Of a stretch of DNA of 64,000 nucleotides, positions 60,147-64,000 are shown in pieces. Location of the stretch: the NCBI GenBank assembly GCA_040365065.1, contig BAABNI010000001.1, positions 248,001 to 312,000 on the forward strand, written 5' to 3'. The notes under the pieces were generated by a model. The model had not been told where the DNA came from and made no database searches. It saw only the letters and a list, made by a program, of their open reading frames with translations. Both the position numbers and the translations under genes were made by a program. Each line of letters starts with the position of its first letter. Position 1 is the stretch's first letter. The stretch comes from Pelagadaptatus aseana. GTDB taxonomy: Bacteria; Pseudomonadota; Gammaproteobacteria; Pseudomonadales; Cellvibrionaceae.

Positions 60147-61175
60147 TTAAGCGTTTGCAGTCTGACCCAGCCAGTAGCGGCTGACATCCAGCATGCGATT
60201 GGCGTAGCCCCATTCATTATCAAACCAGAGCAGCACCTTGATCTGATTCCCTGCCACGCGGGTCTGTCCAGCGTCAACAATGGCTGAGTGGGGATCGTGA
60301 TTGAAATCGCAGGAAGTGAGCAGTTCTTCGGTATAGCTCATCACACCATTAAAACTGTTTGCAGCGGCCAGTTTTAATGCCTGATTCACCTGCTCCACCG
60401 TCACCGGAGATTGCACACTCAGCGTCAGATCAATGGCCGAAACATTGGCCGTGGGGACGCGCATGGCCTGCGCGGCAAAACACCCCTTGAGGTTGGGCAG
60501 CACCCGCTCAATACCTTTAGCCAACCCGGTGTCCACCGGAATCATGGCGGCAATGGCCGAGCGAGTCTTGCGCAGGTCGGTGTGGTGGTAGGCATCAATC
60601 ACCGGCTGATCGTTCATGGCCGAGTGCAGGGTGGTGATAATGCCGCTCTCGACCCCAAAGGCATCGTCCAGAGCCTTGATCGCCGGCACACTGCAATTGG
60701 TGGTACAGGAAGCGCTGGAGGCTATGGTATGGCTCGACTTAAGTGAAGACTCATTAACCCCAAACACCACAGTTGCATCGACACAGGGTTCCGATGGCTG
60801 GGAGAACAGGACCCGCCTGGCCCCCTGTTGAATATGCCGTTCGGCGGTGGCGCGATCGCTGAAGGCGCCGGTACATTCCAACACCAGATCCACCCCCAGC
60901 TCAGCCCAGGGCAAATCCTGAATGTCTTCGTGATGAAGAATCCGAATGGTATGTTCGCCAATCACCAACTCGTCATTGGCCACATCCACCGGCAGCGGAA
61001 AGCGGCCATGGGTAGAGTCGTAGCGGGTAAGGTGGGCAATGGTTTTACAGTCAGCCAGTTCGTTAATGGCCACAACCTGCAATTGATCTTGCAGATTATT
61101 TTCGAACAGGGCCCGAAGAACACAACGCCCTATGCGACCGTAACCGTTAATGGCCAGACGATAGGGCGTTTTCAT
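60147..61175 (-). CDS. epd: Erythrose-4-phosphate dehydrogenase
   Basis: A 342-residue GAPDH-family enzyme. The N-terminal NAD site is INGYGRIGRCVLRAL, and the catalytic cysteine is Cys157 in SSASCTTNC. The segment INELADCKTIAHLTRYDSTHGRF is typical of Epd, which has NELAD where glycolytic GAPDH has NDLTD. Epd oxidises erythrose-4-phosphate toward pyridoxal phosphate synthesis. It lies 30 bases after tkt, which makes erythrose-4-phosphate, and two genes before pgk. A role as a second GAPDH cannot be excluded. Confidence 0.9.
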   Translation of the reverse strand: MKTPYRLAINGYGRIGRCVLRALFENNLQDQLQVVAINELADCKTIAHLTRYDSTHGRFPLPVDVANDELVIGEHTIRILHHEDIQDLPWAELGVDLVLECTGAFSDRATAERHIQQGARRVLFSQPSEPCVDATVVFGVNESSLKSSHTIASSASCTTNCSVPAIKALDDAFGVESGIITTLHSAMNDQPVIDAYHHTDLRKTRSAIAAMIPVDTGLAKGIERVLPNLKGCFAAQAMRVPTANVSAIDLTLSVQSPVTVEQVNQALKLAAANSFNGVMSYTEELLTSCDFNHDPHSAIVDAGQTRVAGNQIKVLLWFDNEWGYANRMLDVSRYWLGQTANA

Positions 61176-61205
61176 ACAGCGATGTTGTTCTGGAAAGCTC
61201 CGGGA

Positions 61206-63206
61206 TTAACCCAGAGTTTCCTCAACGGCGGCAATCACGTTTTCAACGGTGAAGCCGAATTCTTTCATCAGCTCACCGCCGGGCGCGGATTCACCAAAGG
61301 TGCTCATGCCGACGATGCGGCCGTCGAGTCCTACAAACTTGTACCAGTAGTCTTCGTGCGCGGCTTCCACCGCAACGCGGGCAACCACTTCCAGAGGCAG
61401 AACCTCCTGACGGTAGGCGGCGTCCTGAGCACAGAAAGCTTCGGCACACGGCATGGAGACCACACGTACTTGCTTGCCCTGACCATTCAACTGGTCAGCC
61501 GCAGCAACCGCCAGCTCAATCTCGGAACCGGTGGCAATAATGATGGCTTCCGGTGCGCCGTCACAATCTTTCAGAATGTAACCACCGCGAGCGATATTTT
61601 GCAGCTGTTCTTCGGTGCGTGGCTGAGGCGCGAGCCCCTGACGACTGAAGATCAGAGAAGTGGGGCCGTCACGGCGCTCAACCGCAGACTTCCAGGACAC
61701 CGCTGATTCCACGGTGTCACAGGGGCGCCACACCTGCATATTCGGGGTGGTGCGCAGGCTGGCAATCTGCTCAACCGGCTGGTGAGTCGGACCGTCTTCA
61801 CCCAGACCAATGGAGTCGTGGGTGTAAACAAAGATGCTTTGCTGCTTCATCAGTGCGGCCATGCGCACGGCGTTGCGGGCGTATTCCATAAACATCAGGA
61901 AGGTGGCGCCGTAGGTGACGAAACCGCCGTGCAAGGCGATGCCGTTCATGATCGCGCTCATACCGAATTCGCGCACACCGTAGTAGATGTAGTTACCACT
62001 GGCGTCTTTGGCTTCCACGCCCTTGCAACCGCCCCACAAGGTCAGGTTGGAACCGGCCAGATCAGCAGAACCGCCCAGCAGTTCCGGCAGCAGTGGACCA
62101 AAGGCGTTCAGGGTATTTTGGGAAGCCTTGCGGGAGGCTACTTTTTCAGCTTTTTCCTGACACTCGCGGATGTAGGCATCGGCTTGCTTAGAGAAATCTG
62201 CTGGCAGATCACCCTTGATCACGCGGCGCTCGAATTCAGCGGCCAGCTCAGGGTGGGCGCCTTTATAGGCTTCAAAGCGGCCATTCCACTCGTTTTCAGC
62301 CTCGCTACCGGCTTTCTTGGCATCCCAACCTTCGTAAACCTCGGCAGGCACTTCAAACGGGCCGTGATTCCAGTTCAGGGTCTTGCGCACCAGAGCGATT
62401 TCGTCGTCACCCAGAGGCGCGCCGTGACACTCTTCTTTACCCTGCTTGTTGGGCGAACCAAAACCGATCACGGTTTTGCAGCAGATGATGGTGGGTTTGT
62501 CGCTTTCAGCGCGGGCGGCTTCGATGGCAGCCTTGATGGCGTTGCTGTCGTGACCATCAACGCCCGGAATCACGTGCCAGCCATAGGATTCAAAACGCTT
62601 CGGCGTATCGTCGGTAAACCAGCCTTCCACTTCACCGTCGATAGAGATGCCATTGTCATCGTAAAACGCAATCAGCTTGCCCAGACCCAAAGTACCCGCC
62701 AGTGAGCAGGCCTCGTGGGAGATACCTTCCATCAAACAGCCATCGCCCATAAAGGTGTAGGTGTAGTGATCAACGATGTCGTGGCCATCACGGTTGAATT
62801 GGTCAGCCAAAATTTTCTCAGCCAACGCCATACCCACAGCGTTGGTGATGCCCTGACCCAGAGGACCGGTGGTGGTCTCAACACCCGGTGCATAACCGTA
62901 TTCGGGGTGACCCGGGGTCTTGGAGTGCAGCTGGCGGAAGTTTTTCAGATCGTCGATGGACAGATCGTAGCCGCTCAGGTGCAGCAGGGAGTAGATCAGC
63001 ATGGAACCGTGACCGTTGGACAGGATAAAGCGGTCGCGATCGGCCCAATCCGGGTTTTGCGGATTGTGCTTTAAAAAGTCATTCCAGAGTACTTCGGCAA
63101 TGTCCGCCATACCCATTGGGGCACCGGGGTGACCACTGTTGGCTTTCTGGACGGCGTCCATGCTCAGGGCACGGATGGCATTGGCTAATTCAGCGCGAGA
63201 TGACAT
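61206..63206 (-). CDS. tkt: Transketolase
   Basis: A 666-residue thiamine diphosphate enzyme of the pentose phosphate pathway. The ATG at 63206 has an AAGGAG site; a longer frame (29 residues) runs through the upstream region. Motifs: SGHPGAPMGMAD with the substrate His, the TPP motif GDGCLMEGISHEACSLAG (near residue 154), and THDSIGLGEDGPTHQPVEQ of the pyrimidine domain. The length matches E. coli TktA. First gene of the tkt-epd-(chemoreceptor)-pgk-fba group, which in Pseudomonas lies in the same order. Confidence 0.96.
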   Translation of the reverse strand: MSSRAELANAIRALSMDAVQKANSGHPGAPMGMADIAEVLWNDFLKHNPQNPDWADRDRFILSNGHGSMLIYSLLHLSGYDLSIDDLKNFRQLHSKTPGHPEYGYAPGVETTTGPLGQGITNAVGMALAEKILADQFNRDGHDIVDHYTYTFMGDGCLMEGISHEACSLAGTLGLGKLIAFYDDNGISIDGEVEGWFTDDTPKRFESYGWHVIPGVDGHDSNAIKAAIEAARAESDKPTIICCKTVIGFGSPNKQGKEECHGAPLGDDEIALVRKTLNWNHGPFEVPAEVYEGWDAKKAGSEAENEWNGRFEAYKGAHPELAAEFERRVIKGDLPADFSKQADAYIRECQEKAEKVASRKASQNTLNAFGPLLPELLGGSADLAGSNLTLWGGCKGVEAKDASGNYIYYGVREFGMSAIMNGIALHGGFVTYGATFLMFMEYARNAVRMAALMKQQSIFVYTHDSIGLGEDGPTHQPVEQIASLRTTPNMQVWRPCDTVESAVSWKSAVERRDGPTSLIFSRQGLAPQPRTEEQLQNIARGGYILKDCDGAPEAIIIATGSEIELAVAAADQLNGQGKQVRVVSMPCAEAFCAQDAAYRQEVLPLEVVARVAVEAAHEDYWYKFVGLDGRIVGMSTFGESAPGGELMKEFGFTVENVIAAVEETLG

Positions 63207-63351
63207 GAATTGAAGACTCCTTCGGATGGTGATTTCGGCGGGGGAAAGGCACAGATTTGGCCCCCTGAAAAAAAGGGCGCCATTCTCTCTCACAAGGCCA
63301 TGACAGTAAAGGGCTAAGCGGCTAAAAAATCATCAATCTGGGCAAATCATT

Positions 63352-64000
63352 TCAGATTGGCTTGACCCGGGCGATCAGGTTGTCTGAATTTACCCAACTC
63401 AGGAAATCCTCACCCATTTCAGCGGTGCGATCGACCACCTCCTGCCACAGGCGAATGCGCTCATCATTGTTGTCGGCCATGGTGACAAAATCAGCGCGAT
63501 CGGGAATACGCCCCAGTTCGATGGCGTCGAGAAACTGCTGTGACGGCGAGATCATAATCACGTTATCCATCAACTCCGCGGGTGCCTTACGCCATTTCAG
63601 CAGCTTATCGAACCAGCCCTCTTTGCAATACGGGTAAAAGTGGGGGTAGAGAATCAACTCGTCGCTCTGCCACAGATTGCCCGGCACCGGATGATAGTCC
63701 AGCATGCCTCCGTCGCGGTAAACACCGGGGCCGGCACCGCCTATGTCCCGCACCTCGTGCATATAGATTGGAATGGATCCCGAAGCCTTCACTGCCGGGG
63801 TAAAGTTATCCCGGGTCAACTCAACCTTGTCGGTGCGATAGCCATCGACGCCCGCAATGGGAAACTCGGCTCTAGGGTCACAGAACACCACACGATCGAG
63901 CTGTTTTACCAAACCTCGACGCCCGGTTACATTTTTTAACGCCGCACCGGTCGCCGCCAGTTTCTGCCGGGTCTGACTGGTGCTGGCCAGGCCGCCGTGA
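63352..64000 (-). CDS. Patatin-like phospholipase family protein, partial
   Basis: The C-terminal 215 residues of a patatin-like protein; the N-terminus lies beyond the right edge, because the frame stays open to 64000. The visible catalytic-Asp segment is VYRDGGMLDYHPV, with VKASGSIPIYM typical of the patatin fold just before it. The Gly-x-Ser-x-Gly nucleophile would lie off the window. It is likely a lipid acyl hydrolase. It precedes tkt by 145 bases in the same orientation, but a separate tkt promoter is probable. Confidence 0.8.
   Translation of the reverse strand, partial: HGGLASTSQTRQKLAATGAALKNVTGRRGLVKQLDRVVFCDPRAEFPIAGVDGYRTDKVELTRDNFTPAVKASGSIPIYMHEVRDIGGAGPGVYRDGGMLDYHPVPGNLWQSDELILYPHFYPYCKEGWFDKLLKWRKAPAELMDNVIMISPSQQFLDAIELGRIPDRADFVTMADNNDERIRLWQEVVDRTAEMGEDFLSWVNSDNLIARVKPI

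Noticed and set aside
61782..62705. A 307-codon open frame opposite tkt
   Set aside because: Antisense shadow of a conserved, highly expressed gene; no motif or start signal.
1..64000. CRISPR arrays, prophage, integrases, IS transposases, rRNA or tRNA genes
   Set aside because: Looked for regularly spaced repeats, transposase or integrase motifs and structured RNA genes. None could be supported.

Overview
The window is a chromosomal segment of a Gram-negative gammaproteobacterium. It carries heptose-based LPS core genes, lipid A export, FimV, HslO, HslR, UbiM and an epd-pgk-fba glycolytic cluster. The LPS locus is ordered ilvE / waaF-waaC-waaG-waaP-kinases-carbamoyltransferase ... waaL-msbA-hldE, flanked by glnE on one side and waaA, an FAD oxidoreductase and an aldo/keto reductase on the other. 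That closely resembles the core-oligosaccharide locus of Pseudomonas. The sulfotransferase, repeat elements and overall content suggest an aquatic or marine relative such as the Cellvibrionales; this placement is inference. I see no rRNA, tRNA, CRISPR, phage or IS transposase genes.

Layout. 1-3.2 kb: an RND efflux permease (cut by the window edge) and its adaptor, divergent from a TolC-type outer membrane channel. 3.2-8.3 kb: waaA, an FAD oxidoreductase, an aldo/keto reductase, a degenerate kinase and a frameshifted GT9 glycosyltransferase. 8.4-28.1 kb: one long minus-strand unit read from waaF down to an OafA-like acyltransferase. It covers inner-core heptosyltransferases, WaaG, LPS kinases, a WapO-like carbamoyltransferase, a sulfotransferase, four variable outer-core genes, waaL, msbA and hldE. 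Roughly 7.3-20.2 kb is visibly AT-richer than its surroundings.

28.3-36.5 kb: ilvE, glnE, an orphan GspE/PilB-type ATPase, and a DUF47-Pit phosphate transport pair. 36.8-42.6 kb: rpiA, ilvA, a small coiled-coil protein, cysQ, a YhhN-family membrane protein, yrfG, hslR and a DUF4124 protein. 42.8-48.4 kb: fimV translationally coupled to a FecR-domain gene, then hslO and pckA. 48.8-55.9 kb: ubiM, an AraC regulator, a fumarylacetoacetate-hydrolase-family enzyme, serA, a solute-binding protein, a rhodanese, a HopJ-family protein and an alpha/beta hydrolase. 56-64 kb: tkt, epd, a chemoreceptor, pgk and fba on the minus strand, with a partial patatin upstream.

Non-coding structure includes three copies of a cruciform-forming interspersed repeat (two at 36.5-36.8 kb, one at 48.6 kb) and a long inverted repeat between ilvE and glnE. 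There are clear terminators after tolC, pckA, serA and fba, and several promoters with GC-rich discriminators. No wholly new system is evident. The best leads are the decorated LPS core locus (kinases plus carbamoyl and sulfate transfer), the frameshifted GT9 and the repeat family.
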